Of a stretch of DNA of 51,691 nt, positions 16,568 through 24,874 are shown in pieces (position 1 is the stretch's first letter; each line of letters opens with the position of its first letter). Both the position numbers and the translations under genes were made by a program. The stretch spans positions 1 through 51,691 of the forward strand of contig CABREP010000009.1 of assembly GCA_902469965.1 (NCBI GenBank). The letters run 5' to 3'. The notes under the pieces are model-generated. The model searched no databases, was not told the origin of the DNA, and saw nothing but the letters and a program-made list of their open reading frames with translations. This DNA is from Egerieimonas sp900552095. GTDB lineage: Bacteria; Bacillota; Clostridia; Lachnospirales; Lachnospiraceae.

Positions 16568-17485
16568 CTATTCTCCAAATTCTCCCAGGAAGCGCACCTC
16601 AGGCTCCAGCTCCACCCCAAAGCGGGCTTTCACCTTTTCCTGCACATCCCGGATCAGCCGGTGCACGTCCCCGGCAGTGGCTCCCCCTGCGTTGATCACA
16701 AAGCCGCAGTGCTTTTCTGATATCTGCGCGCCTCCTACCCGGTAGCCTCTAAGGCCTGCATCCATAATAAGCTTCCCGGCAAAATATCCTTCCGGCCGCT
16801 TAAAAGTACTGCCTGCGCTGGGATATTCCAGCGGCTGTTTGGACACCCGCCGTTCTTTCAGATCTTCCATGCAGGCGCGGATCTCCTCCCGGTTCCCTTC
16901 TTTTAACTCCAGCTCTGCTTCCAGCACAATATAACCTTTTTTCTTCACAATGCTGGTCCGGTATCCCAGCTCCAGCTCTTCTGCCTCTAAGGACAGCTCT
17001 TCTCCCTCCGGAGTTAAAACCACCGCCCGCTTTAAGACCTGTTTCATCTCTCCGCCGTAAGCGCCCGCGTTCATCATCACCGCTCCGCCCATGGTTCCCG
17101 GGATCCCGGAGGCAAATTCCAGACCGGTCAGCCCGTTTTTAAGCGCTTCCGCCGCCGCCTTCGACAGAAGGGTTCCCGCTTTCACCCGCAGGCAGCAGCC
17201 TTCCACACTGCAGCCGCACAGGTTTTTATAAATCTGGATCACCGCTCCCCGGTACCCCCGGTCGCTGACCAGAAGATTGCTGCCGTTTCCCAGGATAAAC
17301 CAGGGCAGCCCTTCCTCTCTGCAGACTTCCAGGATCCGGCAGATCTCCGCTCCACTTTCCGGGCACAGATAATAATCTGCCGGCCCTCCGATCCGAAACG
17401 TCGTGTGCTCTGCCATAGGCTCCTCACTGCGCACGCGGCCGCTGCCCAGTATCTCGCAAAATTTATGATAAATTTCTTCTCTCAC
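16568..17485 (-). CDS. murB: UDP-N-acetylmuramate dehydrogenase
   Basis: Reduces UDP-GlcNAc-enolpyruvate to UDP-MurNAc with NADPH and FAD, an early peptidoglycan step in the cytosol. The 305-aa protein shows FAD-binding FRIGGPADYY (30-39), GNGSNLLVSD (66-75) and GIPGTMGGAVMMNAGAYGGE (127-146), the catalytic serine in SAGSTFKRP (S226) and a glutamate near 294-296 (ELEPEVRFLG). The lack of the large third-domain insertion fits the type II enzyme of Firmicutes. It is 35 bp downstream of tcdA and 17 bp before rapZ. Confidence 0.97.
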   Translation of the reverse strand: MREEIYHKFCEILGSGRVRSEEPMAEHTTFRIGGPADYYLCPESGAEICRILEVCREEGLPWFILGNGSNLLVSDRGYRGAVIQIYKNLCGCSVEGCCLRVKAGTLLSKAAAEALKNGLTGLEFASGIPGTMGGAVMMNAGAYGGEMKQVLKRAVVLTPEGEELSLEAEELELGYRTSIVKKKGYIVLEAELELKEGNREEIRACMEDLKERRVSKQPLEYPSAGSTFKRPEGYFAGKLIMDAGLRGYRVGGAQISEKHCGFVINAGGATAGDVHRLIRDVQEKVKARFGVELEPEVRFLGEFGE

Positions 17486-17520
17486 CGATTCTCTCCTGTA
17501 TCTTTTTCTCTATATTTACG

Positions 17521-18252
17521 TTATTTTTTCAGCTGTATGCCTGTCAGATCCCGGATCACTTCCCCCGCGATCATAAGACCTGCCACTCCCGGAACGAAAG
17601 AGACGCTTCCCGGAACCGGATGTCCGGTATTTCCCTTGGTCTCCAGGTTTCTGCCCTTCTGCACCGCCACCGGCTCCCGGGAGTAGAGAACCTTTACCTT
17701 CTTTATTCTCCGCTTCCGAAGTTCTGTGCGGATCACCTTGGCCAGCGGGCAGACACTGGTTTTGGAAATATCCGTGATCTCAAAGCGGGCGGGATTTAAT
17801 TTATTTCCCGTGCCCATGCAGGACAGGATCGGAACTCCCGCCTCCTTTGCCTTCTCGATCAGAAGCAGCTTGGAACTTACGGTGTCAATGGCGTCCACGA
17901 TATAATCATAACTCTTAAAATCAAACAGATCTGCCGTCTCTTTATTATAAAAAGTCTGGTACGTGTAAACCAGAATCTGGTCGTCGATATCATGGATCCG
18001 CCGCTTGGCCGCCTCCGTCTTCGGCATCCCGATCGTGGAAGCCAGGGCATAGAGCTGGCGGTTTATATTTGTCTCCGAGATCTCATCATTATCCACCAGG
18101 ATCAGATTCCCCACTCCGCTGCGGGCAAGTGCCTCTGCCACATAGGAACCCACTCCTCCCAGCCCGAACACGGCTACCCGCGCCCCGGCCAGAAGTTTCA
18201 TATTATCTTCCCCCAATAATAGTTCTGTTCTTACGTATCTTTCCACTGGCAT
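17521..18252 (-). CDS. tcdA: tRNA threonylcarbamoyladenosine dehydratase
   Basis: An E1-like enzyme that cyclises t6A37 in tRNA using ATP. Of 243 aa, the adenylation motif GLGGVGSYVAEALARSG starts at residue 30, NINRQLYAL carries the adenylation arginine, and SCMGTGNKLNPARFEITDIS and CPLAKVIR are the family signatures of the TcdA/YgdL group. The AGGAG SD is close to the ATG. It heads the operon with murB, rapZ, whiA and the crh-like gene and has a strong promoter. Confidence 0.93.
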   Translation of the reverse strand: MPVERYVRTELLLGEDNMKLLAGARVAVFGLGGVGSYVAEALARSGVGNLILVDNDEISETNINRQLYALASTIGMPKTEAAKRRIHDIDDQILVYTYQTFYNKETADLFDFKSYDYIVDAIDTVSSKLLLIEKAKEAGVPILSCMGTGNKLNPARFEITDISKTSVCPLAKVIRTELRKRRIKKVKVLYSREPVAVQKGRNLETKGNTGHPVPGSVSFVPGVAGLMIAGEVIRDLTGIQLKK

Positions 18253-18275
18253 TCTCTCCTAACAATTATTTATCC

Positions 18276-18304
18276 ATTATACTATCATCCGGAAGAAAGT
18301 GCAA
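18276..18304 (-). promoter_or_regulatory. Promoter of the tcdA-murB-rapZ-whiA operon
   Basis: TTGCAC at 18304-18299, a 17-bp spacer and TATAAT at 18281-18276, 23 bp upstream of the tcdA ATG. Confidence 0.82.
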
Positions 18305-18348
18305 GACAGATGGGCTGTCGGATGGGGGAAGCATCTTCTGCCATTCTC

Positions 18349-18705
18349 TTAGTCTTTCATTTTTGGACGGCTGATCAGACTTGCCAGGTAGCCAAAGATA
18401 AGCGCTGCACTGATTCCTGCGGCGCTGGCCGTAAACCCTCCGGTAAAGAGTCCCAGAAATCCCTGTTCCTCCACGGCCTTCTTTACCCCCTCATAGAGGA
18501 GGTTTCCAAATCCCAGCAGGGGAACCGTCGCCCCCGCCCCCGCGTAATCTGCAAACGGTTTGTAGATTCCCAGAAACCCCAGCAGCGATCCGCTGCACAC
18601 CAGCAGTACCATCACTCTTCCCGGCAGCAGTTTTGTGCGGTCCAGCAGAATCTGTACCAGTGCGCAGATCAGTCCTCCCACCCAGAATGCATTGATATAG
18701 TCCAT
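18349..18705 (-). CDS. spoVAE: Stage V sporulation protein AE
   Basis: A 118-aa membrane protein with about four hydrophobic helices and the SpoVAE(b) patterns FWVGGLICALVQILLD and YAGAGATVPLLGFGN. It is part of the SpoVA channel that moves Ca-dipicolinate into the developing spore and out at germination. Last gene of the spoVA operon, three bases after spoVAD. No clear terminator follows. Confidence 0.94.
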   Translation of the reverse strand: MDYINAFWVGGLICALVQILLDRTKLLPGRVMVLLVCSGSLLGFLGIYKPFADYAGAGATVPLLGFGNLLYEGVKKAVEEQGFLGLFTGGFTASAAGISAALIFGYLASLISRPKMKD

Positions 18706-18708
18706 GTT

Positions 18709-19725
18709 CTATCCCTCCTCATGCTCCAGGATCACCCCGTGGGCAATCCCGGGAACACTCTGTCCTTCATAAAAACTAAGTTTTGACATCAGCGCTCCTG
18801 TGGGAACGAATAAAATCCGTTTCCACTCTCCTGAGGCAATGCGCGGCAGAATATAGCCGGTCAGCACGCTGGCCGCGCACCCGCAGCCGCTTCCCCCCGC
18901 ATGGGTATCCTGGTTTTCGGGGTCAAAGATCTCCCTCCCGCAGTCCATGTGCTGCCCGCAGATATCCCAGCCTTCCTCCCTCATCAGGTCAAAGAGGATC
19001 TGCTGCCCCACTCTCCCCAGATCGCCGGTTATAATCCGGTCGTAATCCTCCGGCTGTCTCTGAAAGTCAGTCAGATTCCGGCTTATGGTATCACATGCTG
19101 CCGGAGCCATACATGCCCCCATATTCTGGGAATCTTTCAGACCGAAATCCACAATCTTCCCAGTGGTAAGCCCTGTGATCCGCACCTTTCCCTTCTTTCC
19201 CGTCACCACACAGGCTCCGCTGCCCGTCACAGTCCAGCTGGCTGAGAGCGGGCGCTGGTTCCCGTAATCAAGGGGAAAGCGGAACTCTTTCTCTGCCGCC
19301 CCGAAATGGCTGGAGGTAAGAGCCAGCACCGGATCCGCGTACCCTCCCGCCACAGCCATAGAGGCCATGGAAAGGGCTTCCCCCATAGTAGAGCAGGCGC
19401 CAAAAAGTCCGTAGAGCGGGCGCTCCAGAGAGGCTAGCCCGAATGTAGACGCCACGCACTGCGCCAGAAGATCCCCGGCATAGATCACTCGGATCTCTTT
19501 CATGGAAAGTCCGGCCTTCTTCACCGCCAGTCTGGCCGCCTCCGTCTGCAGCCGGCTCTCCGCCTCCTCCCAGGTATTGCAGCCACACAGCGGATCCACC
19601 TCAATCCGGTCAAAACAGCTCCCCAGAGGGCCTTCCCCCTCTTTCTTTCCCACCACCGCGCCAAATCCTGAGACGTAGATCGCCCGGTCAAATTCTATAC
19701 TCTGCGTTCCTCTCATCTGACTCAT
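18709..19725 (-). CDS. spoVAD: Stage V sporulation protein AD
   Basis: A 338-aa soluble SpoVA subunit with a thiolase-like fold, shown in Bacillus to bind dipicolinic acid. Characteristic stretches are VYVSGFGAVVGKKEGEGPLG-like near residues 17-37, CGCNTWEEAE, LFGACSTMGEALSM and GGSGCGCAASVLTGY. The start overlaps the spoVAC stop (ATGA). Length and position are standard. Confidence 0.96.
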   Translation of the reverse strand: MSQMRGTQSIEFDRAIYVSGFGAVVGKKEGEGPLGSCFDRIEVDPLCGCNTWEEAESRLQTEAARLAVKKAGLSMKEIRVIYAGDLLAQCVASTFGLASLERPLYGLFGACSTMGEALSMASMAVAGGYADPVLALTSSHFGAAEKEFRFPLDYGNQRPLSASWTVTGSGACVVTGKKGKVRITGLTTGKIVDFGLKDSQNMGACMAPAACDTISRNLTDFQRQPEDYDRIITGDLGRVGQQILFDLMREEGWDICGQHMDCGREIFDPENQDTHAGGSGCGCAASVLTGYILPRIASGEWKRILFVPTGALMSKLSFYEGQSVPGIAHGVILEHEEG

Positions 19726-20198
19726 CCCAACATCCCTCCCGCTATTTTACCCAGCCAGTACAGAAATCCCAACAGCCAGGAAACAAAAATCCCATACAGG
19801 ATCACCGGCCCGGCAATCGTAAAAATCTTGCAGCCGATGCCAAACACCTGCCCCTCCTTCTGATACTCAATCGCCGGAGCCGCCACAGAATTGGCAAACC
19901 CGGTGATGGGAACCAGCGTCCCCGCGCCTCCGAATTTTGCCAGTTTCCCATAGAGATGAAAACCGGTGGCCACCACACTTAAAAAGATCAGGATCAGAGA
20001 CGTCCAGGTTCCCGCATCCTTCCCGTTCAGTCCATACTGATCCATACAGAGATTTTGAATCGCCTGCCCCAGCACGCAGATCCCTCCCCCTACCAGAAAA
20101 GCCCGCATCATATTGACCGGCAGGCTGTGTTTTGGCGTCACCCGGCTTACATACTCCTCATACTGTTTTTTCTTTTTTTCACTGTTCAGGTTCTTCAT
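19722..20198 (-). CDS. spoVAC: Stage V sporulation protein AC
   Basis: A 158-aa membrane protein with about four helices, thought to form the mechanosensitive pore of the dipicolinate channel. It shows the family start YVSRVTPKHSLPVNMMRAF and GGAGTLVPITGFANSV. The ATG follows the spoVAB stop without a gap. Confidence 0.95.
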   Translation of the reverse strand: MKNLNSEKKKKQYEEYVSRVTPKHSLPVNMMRAFLVGGGICVLGQAIQNLCMDQYGLNGKDAGTWTSLILIFLSVVATGFHLYGKLAKFGGAGTLVPITGFANSVAAPAIEYQKEGQVFGIGCKIFTIAGPVILYGIFVSWLLGFLYWLGKIAGGMLG

Positions 20199-20615
20199 CT
20201 AAAACCATCCTTTCGCAAAAAATAAAAGGGAACCCAAAAATTTCCCCAGAGCCATGGACAGAATGACCAGTCCGGTTCCCACCGTCAGTCCCACCCTCCT
20301 GGCCAGAATTGCATAGATATTCACGATTTCTCCCAGCGCCACGATCCAGCTTCCCAGAAAGATGCCGAAAAACAGACCGCAGAAAATAAGTCCCGCTTCG
20401 CCCAGCGGTAAAGGGATCCGGTAGATCCAGAACAGATTTCCCAGAAATGCTCCCGCCACCGCACAGTCTTCATAAAGCTTCACCCGCTCCGCCGTCCTTG
20501 TGATTCCCGCATACCGGGGCACGATCCGCAGGCTGATCATAAAGGCCACCACACCGCTGGCTATCACTGCTCCGGAAAACAGCCCCACAAGCGCCAGCAG
20601 AATCTGCCCGGTCAT
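20199..20615 (-). CDS. spoVAB: Stage V sporulation protein AB
   Basis: A 138-aa membrane protein with about four helices and the typical SpoVAB start (LALVGLFSGAVIASGVVAF). It overlaps spoVAA by four bases. Many clostridia lack spoVAA and spoVAB, so the full AA-to-AE set is informative here. Confidence 0.9.
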   Translation of the reverse strand: MTGQILLALVGLFSGAVIASGVVAFMISLRIVPRYAGITRTAERVKLYEDCAVAGAFLGNLFWIYRIPLPLGEAGLIFCGLFFGIFLGSWIVALGEIVNIYAILARRVGLTVGTGLVILSMALGKFLGSLLFFAKGWF

Positions 20616-21229
20616 GGATGCTCTCCTTTCCGGTCCTCCTGATCCACCAGCGTTGTATTCACCTGATCCTCATACATCCGCATCTCCACTTCCATGGGCG
20701 TGGGATCCGAAGTCAGCTTTGCCGGGCCAAAATGATTAAAAAAGAAGACAGCCCCCAGCCCGATGCCGATGGAATAGAACAGTTCCAGAACGGAAAATCC
20801 CGCCGCTTCCCTCCCCGTAAAATGAGTATAAATATGAGAAAACAAAGACGGCACGTCCACATCTGTATTGAACGTCATAATAGAAAAGGCCGCTCCCAGA
20901 AAAGTAACGACGCAGACCAGCAGCGTCTTGATCCAGGGCCAGATTCTGCTTTTCTTTCCCGGCTTTTCAAAGGTGATGAGAAATTCCGCCTCTCCCAGAT
21001 GGGTGACTTCCACATTTTCCAGATGTCTCTGTACCAGCTCAATCAAAGTGACGGCTGTGACCACATACCGGCCGTACTGCCCCGCCGGGATCCGCATCAC
21101 CTTCAGCGCCTTTGCCCGAGCCAGCACATGAGGATCCGCACAGGTAAGCCGGGCAATCTCCCCCAATGCCACAGATTCTCCGGTGACCTTCACATTTTTC
21201 TCTGTGGCCAGATAGAGCGTTTCACTCAT
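20612..21229 (-). CDS. spoVAA: Stage V sporulation protein AA
   Basis: A 205-aa SpoVA subunit. An N-terminal soluble domain (about residues 1-95, LYLATEKNVKVTGESVALG) precedes two hydrophobic helices (about 97-125 and 145-170). The start codon lies inside the end of a 53-aa reading frame (overlap ATGAGTGA), so its translation is probably coupled to that small ORF. Confidence 0.9.
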   Translation of the reverse strand: MSETLYLATEKNVKVTGESVALGEIARLTCADPHVLARAKALKVMRIPAGQYGRYVVTAVTLIELVQRHLENVEVTHLGEAEFLITFEKPGKKSRIWPWIKTLLVCVVTFLGAAFSIMTFNTDVDVPSLFSHIYTHFTGREAAGFSVLELFYSIGIGLGAVFFFNHFGPAKLTSDPTPMEVEMRMYEDQVNTTLVDQEDRKGEHP

Positions 21230-21383
21230 CTGCCTCCCCCTCCCAGCAGACTGCCTTTACCAGGGTTCCCCTGGGAAGTTCCCGATCTGCCGACTGACTC
21301 AGAAAATAGATTACAATACCTGCAAACACAGTCAGAAGAAACAGAAGCCCGGTAAAAATCCACACTTTCCTTTTTTTCGTCAT
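21222..21383 (-). CDS. Small single-pass membrane protein upstream of spoVAA (53 aa)
   Basis: An unlisted short frame with a good SD (GAGGAG, eight bases before the ATG). It encodes a basic start (MTKKRKVW), one hydrophobic helix at about residues 8-28 and an outer tail ending EGEADE. Its stop overlaps the spoVAA start by eight bases. The SD, the TM pattern and the overlap make it a likely real gene and first member of the spoVA operon. I do not recognise a family. Confidence 0.65.
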   Translation of the reverse strand: MTKKRKVWIFTGLLFLLTVFAGIVIYFLSQSADRELPRGTLVKAVCWEGEADE

Positions 21384-21460
21384 AAGGTTCACTCCTCTTT
21401 GTCATTTGCTTCTAGTATTTAATTTTAGAACGGAAATTATACAGATTTCGTATGGGAAAT

Positions 21461-21500
21461 CCTTTTGCACGAATCCCATCCGTTGTCTTCGTGCAAAAGG
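21461..21500. repeat. Perfect inverted repeat between sigF and the spoVA operon
   Basis: Twelve-base arms CCTTTTGCACGA and TCGTGCAAAAGG around a 16-base loop. No T-run follows on the minus strand, so it is not a classical terminator. It may limit read-through from sigF or act as a regulatory site for the spoVA promoter. Confidence 0.5.
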
Positions 21501-21527
21501 AAAAACAGATAATGACCTGATATGATT

Positions 21528-22241
21528 TTACAGCTTCTTCCTCAGTTCTTTTAAGATTCTTTTTTCCATCCGCGATACCTGAACCTGAGAAAGCCCCAGT
21601 TCCCGGGCAATCTCCGTCTGCGTCCTCTCCTGAAAAAAGCGCTGATACAAAAGAGTCCTCTCCTTAGCCGGAAGCTGGGAAAGCATTTCCTCCAGCAAAA
21701 GCCGGTTCATCATTTCCTCCTGCTGATCCCTCCCGCTCTCCAGCTTATCCTCCAGGCAGATACTGCTGCCATCCCCCTGAAAGATCGTCTGCTGCAGGGA
21801 CTCCACCTCCGCCCCGGACTCCATCGCCAGCACCAGTTCTTCCCGGTCTGCCTGCAGGGCAGCCGCAATCTCTGTCAGCGTAGGTTCTCTGCCCAGTTTC
21901 CGCTCCAGCTCTTCCCTCGCCATATAAGCTTTTCCCGCTGTCTCCTTCAGTGTCCTGCTCACCTTTATCATCCCGTCGTCCCTCAGAAACCGCTTAATTT
22001 CTCCGGTGATCATGGGAACTGCATAGGTAGAAAAACGAACCTCAAAAGAGGGATCAAACTTGTCCACCGCTTTGATAAGACCAATACTCCCGATCTGAAA
22101 CAGATCCTCCTGTTCGATCCCCCGCCCCAGAAAACGCCGGGCCACCGCATATACCAGTCCCATATTTTCTTTGATTAACGTATCTCTCGCTTCCTTATCC
22201 CCTTGGTGTGCCAATTGTATCAGGGAAAGGGTATGATCCAT
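21528..22241 (-). CDS. sigF: RNA polymerase sigma-F factor (SpoIIAC)
   Basis: The first forespore-specific sigma factor, 237 aa. Region 2 is clear (NMGLVYAVARRF, EDLFQIGSIGLIKAVDKFDP, then FSTYAVPMITGEIKRFLRDD) and region 4 ends in the helix-turn-helix TQTEIARELGLSQVQVSRMEK. The ATG at 22241 has AAGGAGG five bases upstream. The TTG at 22262 of the longer frame is less likely. The gene follows spoIIAB with a 10-bp gap, the standard spoIIA order. Confidence 0.96.
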   Translation of the reverse strand: MDHTLSLIQLAHQGDKEARDTLIKENMGLVYAVARRFLGRGIEQEDLFQIGSIGLIKAVDKFDPSFEVRFSTYAVPMITGEIKRFLRDDGMIKVSRTLKETAGKAYMAREELERKLGREPTLTEIAAALQADREELVLAMESGAEVESLQQTIFQGDGSSICLEDKLESGRDQQEEMMNRLLLEEMLSQLPAKERTLLYQRFFQERTQTEIARELGLSQVQVSRMEKRILKELRKKL

Positions 22242-22251
22242 GCATCCTCCT

Positions 22252-22695
22252 TTACGCTTCAAAGGGATGGGCCGCGCCGATCCGCTTTTTCATATGAACC
22301 TCTGTGCCTGCTCCTACCTGAGAGACTACCACCACCTCATCCATGAACGCCTCCATAAATGCAAATCCCATGCCGGAACGGTCCAGTTCCGGTTTTGTGG
22401 TAAATAAGGGCTCCATCGCTTTCTTCACATCCGGGATCCCTCTTCCCTCATCCGACACGGTCACATACAGGTCTCTGCCCACCGTCCTGCAGTCCACCCG
22501 TATCTTTTTCACCTCATTTTCATAACCGTGGATAATCGCGTTGGTGATTGCCTCAGACAGCGCCGTCTTCACATCCGCCACCTCCTCCAGCGTGGGATTG
22601 AGCTGGGTGCAGAAAGCCGCCACCGCTACCCGGGCGAATCCTTCGTTACAGGAGCGGCTGTCAAAGGTAATGCTCATTTCATTGGTGTTCTCCAT
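22252..22695 (-). CDS. spoIIAB: Anti-sigma F factor and kinase SpoIIAB
   Basis: Binds and inhibits sigma-F and phosphorylates SpoIIAA. The 147-aa GHKL kinase has the N box LSEAITNAIIHGYEN, the G1 box DEGRGIPDV and the G2 region SGMGFAFMEAFMD. It lies between spoIIAA (13 bp) and sigF. Confidence 0.96.
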   Translation of the reverse strand: MENTNEMSITFDSRSCNEGFARVAVAAFCTQLNPTLEEVADVKTALSEAITNAIIHGYENEVKKIRVDCRTVGRDLYVTVSDEGRGIPDVKKAMEPLFTTKPELDRSGMGFAFMEAFMDEVVVVSQVGAGTEVHMKKRIGAAHPFEA

Positions 22696-22708
22696 ATTCT
22701 TCTCCTTT

Positions 22709-23047
22709 CTATTCCCCTTTATGGCTCCAGATTGCTTCCCGATTGACCGGAATCAGTTTATACAGTCCTGACAGGCGGAAGATCCTGTCAATCCGCTCTC
22801 CCACATGGACAGCACTGACCTTCCCGCCCAGACAGCCCATGTTCCGGTAGCGCCCCATGATCACTCCAATTCCGGAGCTGTCCATAAAGACCGTTTCCTG
22901 AAAATCGAAGATTACCTGCTTTAACTGCTGTTTTTCCAGAATCTGATCCGCCCCCTGCCGAATGGGTTCCGCATTGTGATGATCCAGCTCCTCCGGCACA
23001 TGGATCACCAGACTGTTTCCTCTCACCTCAAATAATTCCCTGTTCAT
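22709..23047 (-). CDS. spoIIAA: Anti-sigma F factor antagonist SpoIIAA
   Basis: A 112-aa STAS-domain protein that, when unphosphorylated, frees sigma-F from SpoIIAB. The phosphorylated serine is S58 in MDSSGIGVIMGR, and the family start FEVRGNSLVIHVPEELDHHN is intact. First gene of spoIIA. The 56 bp before it show a GAGAGGAG SD, but I could not identify the expected sigma-H promoter with confidence. Confidence 0.95.
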   Translation of the reverse strand: MNRELFEVRGNSLVIHVPEELDHHNAEPIRQGADQILEKQQLKQVIFDFQETVFMDSSGIGVIMGRYRNMGCLGGKVSAVHVGERIDRIFRLSGLYKLIPVNREAIWSHKGE

Positions 23048-23103
23048 ACCTGCTCTCCTCTCTTTTCTCTTATTTTCCTGCCTGCACTCCCATTTTAAGG
23101 TAC

Positions 23104-23141
23104 GAAAAAAGGACCCTGCACGCTTCTGTGCAAAAGTCCTT
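23104..23141 (-). terminator. Terminator after the zinc-ribbon TPR gene
   Basis: Arms AAGGAC/GTCCTT and inner GCAC/GTGC. On the minus strand it ends in six or more T. It separates the folC-TPR transcript from spoIIAA. Confidence 0.75.
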
Positions 23142-23159
23142 CTCTCTTAGAAGTTTCTC

Positions 23160-24710
23160 TTATTGTCCTTCCGCCGGTGCTCCGTTTCCGGCCGCCGCGC
23201 CTTCTTCCTGCGGTGCCCCGTTCCCGGCTGCCGCGCCTTCGCCGGCATCCGCTCCCGTGCCTTCTCCGTTTCCGCCTTCTCCGCCTTCTGCAGGCGCAGA
23301 TGTGCCCGCGTCAGCCACCTTCTTCTCCAGCATACTCACGTAAGACTCCGCTTCCGTACCTTTTCTGGTTCCTTTATTTTCCTCAGCCAGCTGCTTTAAA
23401 AGCTCCAGCGCCTCCGGATACTGCTCATTTAACCGGTAAGCATGAGCCAGATAGTATTTTGCTTTATAATCCGTTCCGTCCAGTTCCACTGCTTTTTTCA
23501 GGGATTCGATAGCCGCCGGATAATCCTCGGCTGAATAAGCCTGTGTTCCGGTACTGTAATACCGCTTAAAGAGAGTCCCCTTCACTCCATTCTGAATCGT
23601 ATCATACAGTTCCCGGGACTCCACCGAAAGAAGATCTGCATTGATCGTCTCCAGTGCATTTACCGTCTGATCAAAATTCCCCGCATTGTAAGCCTCGCTG
23701 GCCTTGATCAGATTTTCATAGGCCGCCACCTTCTCCTCCGCCTGAGCGATCTGCTCGTTAGCCGAGTCTACCGTCTCCTGGGACTGGGCGATTTCCTCTT
23801 CTTTTTTGGCCAGTTCTGCCGCCTGGCTGGCCTGAGCATTGCTGTAGCCTACTACCTTCTCATTGGCCTCCCGGTTGATCCGCTGGGTTGTGGCCGGCAC
23901 GATCAGAAACCACAGAACACAGGCGCCGATCACCAGACCCAGCCCCACATTCATCAGCGTGGCAAAGGCTGAACTTTCCCGGAAAGCCGGTGGCTGGATA
24001 ATAATCTCATTGTCCACCTGATAGGCAGAAGACTCCTCCGCTTCAGCGTGGCGCCGCTCCCGCAGCGTCCAGCGGGAATCCAGATTGGTAGCCGTCCCGG
24101 TCTTTTCTTCCACCTCTTTCAGATAGCGAAGGGTGGTAGAATTCGTCCGGTCGATCCGGATTGCTTTTTTCAAAATCTTCCTGGCCTTCTCATACTTTTC
24201 CTGATGGATATAGATCAGTGCCAGCAAGTGATGCGCCTTGATCAGCCGGTGATTCTGCTGAATAATCTTTTTCAGCTGGATCACCGCCACATCCTCATTG
24301 CCCTCCCGGCAGCACCGGAGCGCCTCGTTAAACTTCTTGATACTCAGGTTAATGGAATCCAGCTTGTTGGCCTCTTTCTGAAGCCGCTCAATATAATCCG
24401 ACGCCAGATTGTCCTTTCTCTGGAAATTTTTGCTGATAATCCACTCACTCAGCGCGGATACTGCCTCACCCATCTCATAATAGACAAGCCCCAGAAGGTT
24501 TCGGGCGGGAATATTCAGCTTATTAAATTTCAGACTGCGCAAAAGCAGATCCTCCGCCCCGGAGAGATCCCGGATCTGCGCCTTTTCCAGTCCCTGATTA
24601 TAATATAAATTCGACAGGTGTTCCGCCTTTTTCTGCTGCTGTACATTTTTCCCACAGCTGGGACAGTACATGGAACGTCCAAGGGGGGCACCGCAGTTCA
24701 TACAGTTCAT
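23160..24710 (-). CDS. Zinc-ribbon, TPR and coiled-coil membrane protein
   Basis: A 516-aa protein of unknown role. In order: a zinc ribbon (C3, C6, C16, C19), TPR-like helices (about 30-200, for example DLSGAEDLLLRSLKFNKLNIPARNL), one transmembrane helix at about 250-275, a coiled coil (about 280-340), further TPRs (about 380-460, ending EQYPEALELLKQL) and a low-complexity Gly/Ala/Glu tail (about 466-516) with a repeated AAGNGAP. Topology suggests cytoplasmic TPRs and an outer TPR domain, as in scaffolds of envelope assembly. The start overlaps the 55-aa gene (ATGA). Confidence 0.82.
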   Translation of the reverse strand: MNCMNCGAPLGRSMYCPSCGKNVQQQKKAEHLSNLYYNQGLEKAQIRDLSGAEDLLLRSLKFNKLNIPARNLLGLVYYEMGEAVSALSEWIISKNFQRKDNLASDYIERLQKEANKLDSINLSIKKFNEALRCCREGNEDVAVIQLKKIIQQNHRLIKAHHLLALIYIHQEKYEKARKILKKAIRIDRTNSTTLRYLKEVEEKTGTATNLDSRWTLRERRHAEAEESSAYQVDNEIIIQPPAFRESSAFATLMNVGLGLVIGACVLWFLIVPATTQRINREANEKVVGYSNAQASQAAELAKKEEEIAQSQETVDSANEQIAQAEEKVAAYENLIKASEAYNAGNFDQTVNALETINADLLSVESRELYDTIQNGVKGTLFKRYYSTGTQAYSAEDYPAAIESLKKAVELDGTDYKAKYYLAHAYRLNEQYPEALELLKQLAEENKGTRKGTEAESYVSMLEKKVADAGTSAPAEGGEGGNGEGTGADAGEGAAAGNGAPQEEGAAAGNGAPAEGQ

Positions 24711-24874
24711 TCGTACTCCTTACCTTCTGTCCGCATGGGCTTATGACCAGGACGCACCAGATCCTTCATCACATCGATCACATCCGTCAGATCCTGATTG
24801 TAAATAGCATTTTCCACCTCATCCACGTCCAGACTGGGTTTGAATTTTTTCAGTTCCTCTTCATAATTCAGCAT
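24707..24874 (-). CDS. Small acidic protein of unknown function (55 aa)
   Basis: Begins at the ATG at 24874 with GGGAGGAG as SD. The longer frame upstream is inside folC. The product (start MLNYEEELKKFKPSLDVDE) is mostly helical and acidic, with a basic patch near the end (RPGHKPMRT). It overlaps folC by seven bases at its start and the TPR gene by four bases at its stop, so the three are translationally linked. Not recognised, but the coupling suggests it works with the TPR protein. Confidence 0.75.
   Translation of the reverse strand: MLNYEEELKKFKPSLDVDEVENAIYNQDLTDVIDVMKDLVRPGHKPMRTEGKEYE

Noticed and set aside
23160..23310. Repeated Gly/Ala/Pro codons at the end of the TPR gene as a possible repeat array
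   Set aside because: The repeats are in frame and explained as low-complexity protein tail. There are no CRISPR-like spaced repeats.
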